DNA of 64,000 bases from Couchioplanes caeruleus. Its GTDB lineage: Bacteria; Actinomycetota; Actinomycetes; Mycobacteriales; Micromonosporaceae. The DNA lies in assembly GCF_023499255.1 (NCBI RefSeq), contig NZ_CP092183.1:8118501-8182500 (forward strand), written 5' to 3'. The notes under the pieces were generated by a model, which made no database searches, was not told the origin of the DNA, and was given only the letters and a program-made list of their open reading frames with translations. Below are positions 49,293 through 57,362 of this stretch, one piece after another. Made by a program: the position numbers and the translations under genes. How positions within the stretch are numbered: position 1 is the stretch's first letter; each line of letters starts with the position of its first letter.

Positions 49293-49754
49293 ATGGAGAG
49301 CCGACTGAGAATCGCCGGCCAGGCGGTGCAACCCGTCCTCGTCATGTTTCCCCTGGGCCTGTTCTCCATGGCCGTGCTCTTCGATGTCGCAGATCTGCTC
49401 GGCGGCCCCGCCATTCTCGGCGCGCTCGCGTACTGGAACATCGTCGCCGGCCTGGTGGGCGGTGTGCTGGCCGCCCTCGCCGGTGCGATCGACCTGATGT
49501 TCGTGCCGAACGGCACGACCGCCAAGCGGATCGGCGTATTGCAGAGCCTCGCCAACATGGGTGTCCTGATTCTTTTCGCGGTCATCCTCATGCTGCGCAT
49601 GCGCACCCCCGACCGGGTGGCGGGCGGCGGTCTCCTCGCCGTCGAAATGCTCGCGCTCGCCGGTGCCGTCTTCGGCGCCTGGTACGGCGGGGAGCTCGTG
49701 AACCGCCGCACGGCCACGTTTGCCCGTGCCCGCGCCGGGAACCGCTCCTACTGA
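49293..49754 (+). CDS. DUF2231 membrane protein
   Basis: This 153-aa protein has four membrane spans. The DUF2231 start (AGQAVQPVLVMFPLGLFSM) keeps the pre-span pattern, though the usual histidine before the first proline is replaced by glutamine (VQP). A span-rich middle includes GLVGGVLAALAGAIDLMFVP. The ATG at 49293 has GGAGG nine bases upstream; a GTG three codons earlier would leave no room. It is followed after 35 bases by the PfpI-type gene and is probably in an operon with it. Confidence 0.85.
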   Translation: MESRLRIAGQAVQPVLVMFPLGLFSMAVLFDVADLLGGPAILGALAYWNIVAGLVGGVLAALAGAIDLMFVPNGTTAKRIGVLQSLANMGVLILFAVILMLRMRTPDRVAGGGLLAVEMLALAGAVFGAWYGGELVNRRTATFARARAGNRSY

Positions 49755-49789
49755 AGGAGCACCACCGCCGCGCGAAAGGGAAACCGACA

Positions 49790-50353
49790 ATGGCCACCTC
49801 CATCAAGGGCAAGCGCGTCGCCTTCCTCGCGACCGACGGCGTCGAGGAAGTGGAGTACACCGAGCCCCGCAAGGCCGTCGAATCGGCCGGTGGCACGGCC
49901 GAGCTCATCTCCATCAAGAACGGCGAGATCCAAGCCGTGAACCACATGGACAAGGCCGGCACGTACCCGGTGGAAAAGCAGGTGAAAGACGCCGACGCCG
50001 ACCAGTACGACGCCCTCGTCCTGCCCGGCGGCGTCGCCAATCCCGACTTCCTGCGCACCGACCCGGACGCCGTCCGTTTCGTCCGCTCGTTCTTCACAGC
50101 GGGCAAGCCGGTCGCGGCCATCTGCCACGGCCCGTGGACCCTCGTCGAGGCGGGCGTCGTCGACGGCCGCACGCTGACCAGCTGGCCCAGCCTGCGCACC
50201 GACCTCGCCAACGCCGGCGCCACGTGGGTCGACGAAGAGGTCTACGTCGACCAGGGCCTGGTGACCAGCCGCAAGCCCGACGACCTCCCCGCCTTCTGCG
50301 CCAAGATGCTCGAGGAGATCGCCGAGGGCGCGCACGAGAAGCAGACCGCCTGA
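49790..50353 (+). CDS. DJ-1/PfpI-family protein (type 1 glutamine amidotransferase-like)
   Basis: This 187-aa protein of the DJ-1/PfpI superfamily has the nucleophile cysteine in AAICHGPWTLVEAG and a supporting glutamate in ATDGVEEVEYTEP. Members act as deglycases, stress chaperones or proteases; the exact activity here is unknown. AAAGGG lies close before the ATG. It follows the DUF2231 gene, a pairing that suggests general stress response. A strong hairpin follows about 65 bases later. Confidence 0.9.
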   Translation: MATSIKGKRVAFLATDGVEEVEYTEPRKAVESAGGTAELISIKNGEIQAVNHMDKAGTYPVEKQVKDADADQYDALVLPGGVANPDFLRTDPDAVRFVRSFFTAGKPVAAICHGPWTLVEAGVVDGRTLTSWPSLRTDLANAGATWVDEEVYVDQGLVTSRKPDDLPAFCAKMLEEIAEGAHEKQTA

Positions 50354-50418
50354 CCAATTACGCAGGTACGTGCGCCGGCGTGTTGTCGAGCGCAGCGCCC
50401 GTCCACCTGCGTGAATGC

Positions 50419-50449
50419 CGAAAGCCCAGGTCGATGACCTGGGCTTTCG
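50419..50449. terminator. Strong hairpin between PfpI gene and tRNA-Thr
   Basis: A perfect 14-bp stem (50419-50432 with 50436-50449) closes a 3-base GAT loop. It lies just past the 3' end of the minus-strand tRNA and after the plus-strand PfpI gene, so it could end both. The U-tracts are short. Confidence 0.7.
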
Positions 50450-50455
50450 TTTCCG

Positions 50456-50529
50456 AGCCGCCTGACGGAATCGAACCGTCGACCTACGCATTACGAGTGC
50501 GTCGCTCTAGCCGACTGAGCTAAGGCGGC
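50456..50529 (-). tRNA. tRNA-Thr (CGT anticodon)
   Basis: This 74-base tRNA on the minus strand has an acceptor stem of GCCGCCT (5', ending at 50529) with AGGCGGC, a D-arm with AGTCGG, and a T-loop GGTTCGATTCC. The seven-base anticodon loop CTCGTAA gives anticodon CGT (50493-50495), which reads ACG threonine codons. The discriminator base is T and CCA is not encoded. Confidence 0.93.
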
Positions 50530-50622
50530 AACGCTACAGAAGTGTACGGCATGCCCCGCGATCGTCCGTCATGGGCGGGCTCGGGCGCGCCGAACCGGAC
50601 AGGCGATGTCATACCGCCGGAC

Positions 50623-50628
50623 TACCCT
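50623..50628 (+). promoter_or_regulatory. Metallophosphoesterase leaderless -10 element
   Basis: TACCCT lies seven bases before the GTG at 50636, with no Shine-Dalgarno. It helps fix the start after the tRNA gene. Confidence 0.45.
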
Positions 50629-50635
50629 GCCATGT

Positions 50636-52462
50636 GTGACCGATCAAGAGCCTCCCCGGCACCCCCGGCCGCGGGCTGCCGAGGCCGAGCCGTCCGCCGC
50701 TCGGCGGCCGGTGAGCATGGATCCGCCCGAGCTGGGCTTCAAGCCGCGCCGCCCGGTCGGCTGGCTGGCGCCGTTGTTGCTGCTCAACACCGGCCTGCGC
50801 ACGCTGCTCGCGGTGCTCTTCGGCGCCTACCTCGACAAGCGGGAGCTGCAGAACGCCATGCCCGGCGACTCCTTCGAGGCGCCGGGCACCGACGGGGAGA
50901 TCTGGCTCGACTACGTGGCCGACCTCGGCGACGGGTTCGACGCCACATACTCCGTGGCTTACCTGCTCGCTCAGCCCGAGCTCGAGGTCGACGGGCGACC
51001 GCTGCCGCGCGGGCAGCTGTTGCTGATGGGCGGTGATCAGGTCTACCCGGTGGCGAGCGGCGACGAGTACGAGAACCGGATGAAGGGTCCGTACCGGGCC
51101 GCGCTGCCGGAGCCGCCGGTCGACCGTCCGCAGCCGACGCTGTTCGCGTTGCCCGGCAACCACGACTGGTACGACGGGCTCACCGCCTTCCTGCGGCTGT
51201 TCGCCCGCCGGCAGGACGGTCACATCGGCGGGTGGCGCACGCAGCAGCGCCGGTCGTATTTCGCGGTGCGGCTGCCCTCGAACTGGTGGTTGTTCGCCAT
51301 CGACGAGCAGTTCGGGGCGTACATCGACGACCCGCAGCTCGTGTACTTCGAGAAGGCCGCGCGGGCGCTCGGGCCGGACGACCGCATCATCCTCATGACG
51401 CCGTCGCCGACCTGGGTCAAGGCAGCGAAGAGGCCGGAGGCGTACGACGCGGTCGACTACTTCATCCGGACCATCCTCGCGCCCAGCGGCGCCCAGGTAC
51501 GGCTTCTCGTCTCCGGCGACCTGCATCACTATGCCCGGTACACCGGCGCCGACCGGGAGCTGATCACGTGCGGCGGCGGCGGCGCGTACCTGCTGGCCAC
51601 GCACCAGTTGCCGGGTGCTCTGACCGTACCGCCGAAAGAGACCCTGACCCGCAGCGCGAGCCGCAGCCGGACCTACGACCTGGTGTCCCGCTTCCCCAGC
51701 GCGGCGGAGTCGCGCCGCATGAGCTGGGGTGCGTTCCGCAGGATTCCCGCGCGCAACCCCGGCTTCGCCACGATGCTGGGGTTGATCCATACGTTGACGA
51801 TGCTCGCGATGGCCGGCGCGGCCAGCCAGGGCGGCATCTTCCAGCGCCTGTTCAGCATCCCGCTGGTGTTCATGCTGGTGCTCATCCTGCTCGGCGCGGT
51901 CCTCTTCGCCCAGCCGCCCGGCGCCGGACATCCCGAGCACGTCCGGCACTGGATCTTCGGCCTGCTGCACAGCTTCGCCCACATCGCCCTCGCCGCCGGC
52001 GGCACATGGGTGTGGCTGCGGCTGCCGTTCCACGACTGGGCCTGGCCCGGGCCGCTCGTCGCCGCCGCGGTCCTGTACGGGCCGGTGATCGCGTTCGTCG
52101 CCACCCAGCTCCTCGCCCTGTACCTGGTGATCGCGGGCTTCTTCGACGTCAACGTCAACGAGCTGTTCGCGGGCCAGGGCATCGAGGACTCGAAGAGCTT
52201 CCTCCGCATGCACATCGCGGCGGACGGCTCGCTCACGGTGTACCCGATCGGCGTGGACCGCGTCTGCCACCACTGGACGGCTGACCCCGGCGGCGCGCCG
52301 GACAGCCCGTGGTTGCAGCCGGCGGACCCGCTGACGGTGAAGCTGATCGAGCCGCCGGTGCTGGTGGACGGACCGGCCGCGAGCGCTGCTGATGCCCCGG
52401 CAGGCGACACGACGACGTCGGGGGCGGCGCCCGGCCCGGGGAGCGAGGGCGCATTGCCGTAA
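50636..52462 (+). CDS. Membrane metallophosphoesterase
   Basis: This 608-aa protein has a calcineurin-like phosphoesterase domain in the first ~330 residues and four or more membrane spans after residue ~380. Metal-binding motifs are LMGGDQVYP, LPGNHDWYDG and VSGDLHHYARY; the first usual motif is probably YVADLGDGFDATY. A proline-rich N-terminus (about 40 residues) precedes it, and the tail is acidic and glycine-rich. The GTG at 50636 has TACCCT seven bases upstream. The substrate is unknown; a membrane-linked phosphodiester is likely. Confidence 0.87.
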   Translation: MTDQEPPRHPRPRAAEAEPSAARRPVSMDPPELGFKPRRPVGWLAPLLLLNTGLRTLLAVLFGAYLDKRELQNAMPGDSFEAPGTDGEIWLDYVADLGDGFDATYSVAYLLAQPELEVDGRPLPRGQLLLMGGDQVYPVASGDEYENRMKGPYRAALPEPPVDRPQPTLFALPGNHDWYDGLTAFLRLFARRQDGHIGGWRTQQRRSYFAVRLPSNWWLFAIDEQFGAYIDDPQLVYFEKAARALGPDDRIILMTPSPTWVKAAKRPEAYDAVDYFIRTILAPSGAQVRLLVSGDLHHYARYTGADRELITCGGGGAYLLATHQLPGALTVPPKETLTRSASRSRTYDLVSRFPSAAESRRMSWGAFRRIPARNPGFATMLGLIHTLTMLAMAGAASQGGIFQRLFSIPLVFMLVLILLGAVLFAQPPGAGHPEHVRHWIFGLLHSFAHIALAAGGTWVWLRLPFHDWAWPGPLVAAAVLYGPVIAFVATQLLALYLVIAGFFDVNVNELFAGQGIEDSKSFLRMHIAADGSLTVYPIGVDRVCHHWTADPGGAPDSPWLQPADPLTVKLIEPPVLVDGPAASAADAPAGDTTTSGAAPGPGSEGALP

Positions 52463-52551
52463 GCCGCCGGCCGCTTTCGCCGGCTGCGGCTCACGTTCGT
52501 CGTGCGCTATGGCGTGGGCGCGCGGTGACGTGGGCGCTGTGGTGAGGTGGG

Positions 52552-53388
52552 TCAGGCGTAGTGCTCGTCGTGGGCCTGCCGAGGGCCGCAGACCGACGCG
52601 CGGCTGCACGAACAGCGGGAGCCGTCCGCGTCCATGCGCACCACCACGGCGTCCTTCGGCACGCTGTGCGCCACCACCCGGCCGTCGCCCTCCGGGGTGC
52701 TGACGCGGCTTCCGACGGCCGGCGCCGAGGCCTGGAACTTCTGGTACAGCGGGTGCTCGTACTTCAGGCAGCACATCAACCGGCCGCACGCGCCGGAGAT
52801 GCGCAGGGGGTTGAGCGGCAGATCCTGGTCCTTGGCCATGCGGATCGTGACCGGCTCGAAGTCGGTCAGGAACGTGGCGCAGCACAGGTCGCGGCCGCAG
52901 GAGCCGATGCCGCCCTGGACGCGGGCAGAGTCGCGGGCGGAGAGCTGCCGCAGCTCCACGCGGCAGTGCAGGGTCGCCCCGAGGTCGCGGACCAGGGACC
53001 GGAAATCGACGCGGTGCGGGGCGGTGAAGTAGACCGTGGTGCGGGCGGCACCCGTACCGGCCTGGTCGAGGACGTGGTCGACGGCGACCACCTTCATCGG
53101 CAGGCCGTGCTCCTTGATCAGCTTCTTGGCCGCGACCTTCGCCTCGGCCTTTCGTTTTCTCAGCAGCTCGTCCCGGCGCAGGTCGCGCTCGTCGGCGAGA
53201 CCGGCGACCTTGGGGAAACCGTCCGTGTCCTCGCTGACCCATTGCGCCGCCCAGACGCACTCCGCCACCTCGGGCCCGTCGTCGGTCGGGACCAGGACGC
53301 GGTCACCGACCTGCGGAGAGAACTCGCCCGGGTCGAGGTAGTAGAGACGGCCGTACCGGTTGAAGCTGACCGCGCACAGCATGCCCAT
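52552..53388 (-). CDS. ricT: PSP1-domain protein, RicT-like
   Basis: This 278-aa protein matches RicT/PSP1, an Fe-S-linked factor in the bacterial Y-complex that modulates RNA processing. The core has VYFTAPHRVDFRSLVRDLGA and the cysteine signature GSCGRDLCCATF followed by SGACGRLMCCLKYEH. Its last 20 residues hold a further cysteine group (CSCSRASVCG). It lies about 4 kb from the holB/tmk cluster; a tie of ricT to holB/tmk is common. The start was taken at the first ATG of the frame, MGMLCAVSFNRYG. Confidence 0.9.
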   Translation of the reverse strand: MGMLCAVSFNRYGRLYYLDPGEFSPQVGDRVLVPTDDGPEVAECVWAAQWVSEDTDGFPKVAGLADERDLRRDELLRKRKAEAKVAAKKLIKEHGLPMKVVAVDHVLDQAGTGAARTTVYFTAPHRVDFRSLVRDLGATLHCRVELRQLSARDSARVQGGIGSCGRDLCCATFLTDFEPVTIRMAKDQDLPLNPLRISGACGRLMCCLKYEHPLYQKFQASAPAVGSRVSTPEGDGRVVAHSVPKDAVVVRMDADGSRCSCSRASVCGPRQAHDEHYA

Positions 53389-53526
53389 GGGCCCAGCCTA
53401 CGGCGACGGACCGGACGTGCGAAATGCCACAGAACGACATAGATCCGCGCAACCCCCCGCATTGAGCCTCGTTGGGCAGTCCCGTAGACGCCGCTCACTG
53501 CGGCATCCTTGGGGGAGGACTTCTTC

Positions 53527-55245
53527 ATGACATCCGCCGTGCCCGTACGCGATGATCTTGCACAGCCCGCACCGGTTCCCGGGCATTCCCGGACGTGGAT
53601 GACCCAGGCGCCGGCCATCGTGCGATTCGACCGCGGCCGCCGGCTCGGCCAGCTCGCCGCCGCGGCGGCCGGGCGGAAGCGATCGGTCGCGGCGCAAGCG
53701 GCGTTGAACGGGCAGGACGCGGCGGGTTCCGCTGTGGCCGGCCTGATGGGCGTGGGTTGCGCGAGTGACGCGCCGTCCGCCAGCGGCACTCCTTCCACGG
53801 GCAGCGCGGCTCTTGCCGGCAGCGCGGCTCTTGCCGGCAACGCGGCTCTTGCCGGCAACGCGGCTCTTGCGGGCGGCGCGCGGGCCGCGGTGGGTGTGGG
53901 CGGCGGCGACTCCGGTTCGCGGCGGCGGCGGCTTTTCGTTGCGGCTGGGGCGGTCGGGGCCGTTGGGATGTTGGCGGTGCCGTTGCCCGCCGGTGCTGCG
54001 CCCGCGCCCTGCGAGCGGGCCGAACGCTACTCGGCGCAGTCCGGCAGTCAGATTCTGCGGCTGAACGCGTGGGGGACCGCCGACGGGAAGGCCGGCTCCG
54101 AGGTTCACGTCGGCGATGCGAAGTCGGCCATGGTCGCGGAGGCCCCCGTCAGTTCCGCGGCCGTGGCGCGAGTGATCGACGCCGTGGAAGACGATGGGTC
54201 CCAGAAGCTCACCGACGCGCTGCAGCAGCAGGCGCCGCCGACGAACGAGAAGCCCAGCCGGCGCACCACCGGCGCCGCCGACGTCGGACCGATCAGCCTG
54301 GGCGCCGGCACGCTGAGCACGCACGCACAGTGGGAGGCCGGCATGGCCTGTGGCGTTACGTACGGTGAGGTGACGCGGGCGGCGGCTCGGCTGCGTGACG
54401 CTGGGATCGGTGCGGACGGTGATGCGGCGCTGGTGCGCGTACCCGGCAAGGTCGAGAGCGAGAGCACGACGGAGCTGGAGCGGCACGGCGACGCCGCGGC
54501 GACCGTGGCCTCCGCCGGCCTCGATGTCGGAACGTTCGAACTACTCAACGGTGCGGTGAAGGTTGCAGTGCGGAAGGCGCCGTCCCTGCGTGCCAGCATG
54601 TCCATCAAGGACGGTGGCGAGGTCCGCTACATTCCGGCCACTGTGGAGGTGTCGGGCGCCGGGTTCAAGACCGAACGGCTCGACACGGCGGGTGACGAAA
54701 TCGAGATCACCCTGCATGACCCGAAGAAGGATACGAGCGCCGAGGAGTCCGCGACCGCCACGCCGGGGTTGCTCCGGGCGCTCGGCAAGACGCGGCTGCT
54801 GGGGGACGGGGACGGTGCTTCGCTCCCCGGCGTACCCGAATTGCCGGAGATCGCCGAGCCCAGGACCGAGGCTGCGCCGGTCGCCGAACCCGGCACCAAG
54901 GTCCGGATCTCGCTCGGCGACGTGCGCCAGGCCGCCCGCGGCCGCGCCATCGCGGCCCGCGCGGCCGCGCTGTCCGTGACGATCACGCAGGCCGCGTCGG
55001 ACGACCGCACCAAGTCCGCGTACGGCGAGGGCGTGCTCGACTTCGACATGGGCGTCCTCGAAGCCGCGGCCGTGGCACCGGAAACGCCGGGCGCGGTGTC
55101 GGGCGCGGAAGCCGCGGGCGCCGGCGGCGGACTGCCCATCACCGGACCGCGGGTCGACGTGATCGCACTGAGCGGCGTGGCCCTCCTGATCGCGGGTACG
55201 GCGGCGCTGATCTTCGGGATGCGGGGGCGGCGGCCCCGGCCGTGA
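53527..55245 (+). CDS. LPXTG-type cell-wall-anchored protein, with internal signal-like segment
   Basis: This frame is 572 aa. Its C-terminus is a full sortase signal: LPITG, a hydrophobic span (VIALSGVALLIAGTAALIFG) and a basic RGRRPRP end. A signal-peptide-like stretch, RRRRLFVAAGAVGAVGMLA, lies not at the start but at residues 132-150, with a plausible cut near AGAAPA. The first 131 residues include four GSAALA/GNAALA repeats. The ATG at 53527 has GGGGGAGG eight bases upstream. A GTG start at 53890 would give a classic exported protein; both are possible. The binding partner is unknown. Confidence 0.72.
   Translation: MTSAVPVRDDLAQPAPVPGHSRTWMTQAPAIVRFDRGRRLGQLAAAAAGRKRSVAAQAALNGQDAAGSAVAGLMGVGCASDAPSASGTPSTGSAALAGSAALAGNAALAGNAALAGGARAAVGVGGGDSGSRRRRLFVAAGAVGAVGMLAVPLPAGAAPAPCERAERYSAQSGSQILRLNAWGTADGKAGSEVHVGDAKSAMVAEAPVSSAAVARVIDAVEDDGSQKLTDALQQQAPPTNEKPSRRTTGAADVGPISLGAGTLSTHAQWEAGMACGVTYGEVTRAAARLRDAGIGADGDAALVRVPGKVESESTTELERHGDAAATVASAGLDVGTFELLNGAVKVAVRKAPSLRASMSIKDGGEVRYIPATVEVSGAGFKTERLDTAGDEIEITLHDPKKDTSAEESATATPGLLRALGKTRLLGDGDGASLPGVPELPEIAEPRTEAAPVAEPGTKVRISLGDVRQAARGRAIAARAAALSVTITQAASDDRTKSAYGEGVLDFDMGVLEAAAVAPETPGAVSGAEAAGAGGGLPITGPRVDVIALSGVALLIAGTAALIFGMRGRRPRP
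53801..53872 (+). repeat. Four 18-bp tandem repeats in the surface-protein gene
   Basis: Exact-length units start at 53801, 53819, 53837 and 53855. They read GCAGCGCGGCTCTTGCCG with A-for-G in the third and fourth, and a final GCGG in the last. They add whole hexapeptides, so slippage would keep the frame. Confidence 0.85.
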
Positions 55246-55582
55246 TGGCGATGCCCCTCGCCGGCTGCGGCTGCCTCGCTTCTACGGACGTCGATATGGG
55301 CCGTCGAGATGACAGGGGCCGACTGACGGCCAAGCCCGGGTACGCCGCTCGTGCCGTCCTGAATCGACCGAGCGGCCCATTCCTCGCCCGGGGAGGCGAC
55401 AAAGCCGCTCGGGAGGCGTTGAGTGGGAACTGAGCCTGCGGGGGGTGCAGGAAGGTCACGGCGTCGCTCTCGGAACCGGTAACCGAGTGCGGCGCCGTTG
55501 CCATTTCCCGAGCCCGGCGCGCGCCACCCGGCCGCGACCACAAAACCGCACCGCGTTGCAGTCGCGACCAGGGCCGCCCGCG
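55246..55582. other. 337-base gap without recognised gene
   Basis: This is the space between the convergent ends of the LPXTG gene and the WSG-motif gene. A short plus-strand frame (55242-55433) has no Shine-Dalgarno and overlaps the upstream stop; I see no hairpin with a U-tract and no repeat. Confidence 0.4.
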
Positions 55583-56200
55583 TCATCGCATCGTGGTCGC
55601 CGACTCGGCGAGCGCCGCCGATGTGCTCAGCAAGTCGGCCGCCCGGTCGTATGCATCGGCCACAGTGCGCAGCACCCTCTCCGCCACCGTCGCCGCAGCG
55701 GAAACCTCCCTCGGCGCGCTTATGTCCACTTTGTCACCGGCGAGGACCACCGCCTCCAGCGAGCCGAGGATGTCGCCGAGAACCGCGGCCACCGCCTCGC
55801 GCGTCTGACGCATCCAGGTGATCAGGTCGTCGGCGAGGTCGGCGGAGGCCTGGAGGCGCTCGTCGAGGCTGTCGCGGTCGCCGCTCAGATGGGTGGCCGT
55901 ACGCGCGCGCACCCGGTCGTACGCCTCCGCAGCTATGCCCGACCACTCCCCCGGCGCCGGCAGCGACCCGGCGAGCACCGCATACGCGCGGGCGTCCGCG
56001 CGCAGCTCGGGGGCCGCGTCCGCCAGGTCGGCCGGACGCAGTGCCGCGACCGCCCGCACCGCGTCGCCGGGAAGCAACCGTACGCGCCGCAGCTGCGTCC
56101 AGACCTCGTCGCTGGGCGGGGCGCCGGCGCCCGCGATCGTCGCGTCGACTCGGCGCAGAAGCGGCCCGGCCGTCTCGAGCAGTTCGTTCAGCCGATCCAT
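55583..56200 (-). CDS. Hypothetical helical protein with WSG motif, EspC-linked
   Basis: This 205-aa largely alpha-helical protein has no membrane span. It starts MDRLNELLETAGPLLRRVDA and in the middle has GEWSGIAAEAYDRVRART, a W-x-G turn like that of type VII (WXG100) substrates, followed by a long helix. The second half (AAVLGDILGSLEAVVLAG) fits a helical-bundle partner. It lies 76 bases after an EspC/DUF2580-like gene on the same strand. No secretion ATPase is in the window, so export is only a suggestion. Confidence 0.7.
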   Translation of the reverse strand: MDRLNELLETAGPLLRRVDATIAGAGAPPSDEVWTQLRRVRLLPGDAVRAVAALRPADLADAAPELRADARAYAVLAGSLPAPGEWSGIAAEAYDRVRARTATHLSGDRDSLDERLQASADLADDLITWMRQTREAVAAVLGDILGSLEAVVLAGDKVDISAPREVSAAATVAERVLRTVADAYDRAADLLSTSAALAESATTMR

Positions 56201-56276
56201 CACGGCACTCGTTTCCCGGCGGCGGTCACCCGCATGGTCATGAACGGCCACGGAAGCCGCCTGGCGGACAAGGTCA

Positions 56277-56573
56277 TCAGATCCCCCGGCGTACGCGGCG
56301 GGCCGCTTCGTCGTCGGTCTCCGCGTAGGTCTTGGCTGTCAGGCGTACGTCGGCAGCGAGGTCCGTCAGGACTTTCGCCGTATCGGCCGCCTCGCGGGCA
56401 CGGGCGGCGAGCACGGCGGCCCAGCGGTCATGCAACTGCCTGCCCAGGCGGCCCGGCACGCCCGCGTCGGCCGCCGCGAAGACGCCCGGCGACGCGACGT
56501 GCGCCGGAAGTGAGCGGTCCACTGTGGTCAGCGCATCGGCCGCGGACTCGAGGCGCTCGGCGAGGTGTTCCAT
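56277..56573 (-). CDS. EspC/DUF2580-like protein
   Basis: This 98-aa helical protein shows the DUF2580 (EspC) style: a central HDRWAAVLAARAREAADTA helix and a C-terminal LTAKTYAETDDEAARRVRR, which resembles the YxxxD/E secretion signal of type VII substrates. GGAGGAG lies about five bases before the ATG, a strong ribosome site. It sits between the YbaB-type gene upstream and the WSG-motif gene downstream, all on the minus strand. Confidence 0.78.
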   Translation of the reverse strand: MEHLAERLESAADALTTVDRSLPAHVASPGVFAAADAGVPGRLGRQLHDRWAAVLAARAREAADTAKVLTDLAADVRLTAKTYAETDDEAARRVRRGI

Positions 56574-56777
56574 CACCGCTCCTCCCGGTGGGCCGAGCGG
56601 AGCTCTCCCCACGAGTTCACCAGTGCTGCGGGTTGGGCCATCAGAGGCCTCCCGGGGAGTTCACCTGTGCTCCCCGCGCGACCGTCGATGCTCTCGCCGG
56701 GGCCATCAACGCTCTCGGCGGAGCTGTCAGCCCTGCCGGCGAGGGGTGGCACGCCGGCTCGCGGCGAGGGGTGACCA

Positions 56778-57104
56778 TCAGTGCTCTCCCAGCGAGCGGA
56801 AGGCGCCGAAGATCTCGTCGTGGAGCTTCTCCCTGGCCCATCGGGCCGCTTCGGTAGCATTCGTGACCACTGCTTGCACCTCTCGGGCCAGGTCTGTCGC
56901 GTTCCGGTTCTGCAGGTTGCCGCGGATGCGGACGTCCGTGATGTCGCCCGCCGCGGTCACCAGCACCTCCACCGTGTCGTCCGGGGAGTGGACCGAGACG
57001 ACATGGGCCGCGACCGCCCTGTCGAACTCGGCCCGCAGGACGTCGAGGCGGCGGTAGCGCTCGATCGCCTCATCGATCCACGCCTCGTCGATCTCGCGGG
57101 GCAT
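56778..57104 (-). CDS. YbaB/EbfC-family protein
   Basis: This 108-aa protein is of the YbaB/EbfC type, small dimers that bind DNA with low sequence preference. The family core is VEVLVTAAGDITDVRIRGN, with a C-terminal helix EAARWAREKLHDEIF. It is not the usual ybaB next to recR but a variant linked to EspC-type genes, as seen in other actinobacteria. AAGGAG lies six bases before the ATG. About 200 bases without a gene separate it from the EspC-like gene. Confidence 0.8.
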   Translation of the reverse strand: MPREIDEAWIDEAIERYRRLDVLRAEFDRAVAAHVVSVHSPDDTVEVLVTAAGDITDVRIRGNLQNRNATDLAREVQAVVTNATEAARWAREKLHDEIFGAFRSLGEH

Positions 57105-57199
57105 CGTCGGCTCCTTACCGGGCGTACCGCGGTGATTGCGTTCCGGCACCGAACCGTACCCGGTCGGGCATCCGCCGCGCATCCCCTTCGTACGTCCCT

Positions 57200-57247
57200 T
57201 GTGGATAACTGCCCTTGCGCGCCGTCGTGGGCCGCTCCTGTGGATAA
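57200..57247. promoter_or_regulatory. Two perfect DnaA boxes (TTATCCACA)
   Basis: TGTGGATAA occurs at 57200-57208 and 57239-57247 in the same orientation, 39 bases apart, upstream of the YbaB gene and past the holB end. Its complement TTATCCACA is the classic DnaA box. No dnaA or dnaN gene is near, so this is not the origin. Confidence 0.5.
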
Positions 57248-57362
57248 CGCCGGCTGAGGGTGCGGGCCGTGGAAGACTTCGTGCGGGGACGGGCCTCACG
57301 AGGGCTGAGCGTTCCAGCCCGTGCGCATGACGGAAACACTGCGTGCCGGAACGGAGAGGAGG

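Noticed and set aside
53801..53872. Short regular repeats considered as a CRISPR array
   Set aside because: The 18-bp units are directly adjacent without spacers and encode hexapeptides in frame.
57105..57362. DnaA boxes considered as a replication origin
   Set aside because: There are only two boxes, no dnaA or dnaN neighbour and no AT-rich unwinding region.
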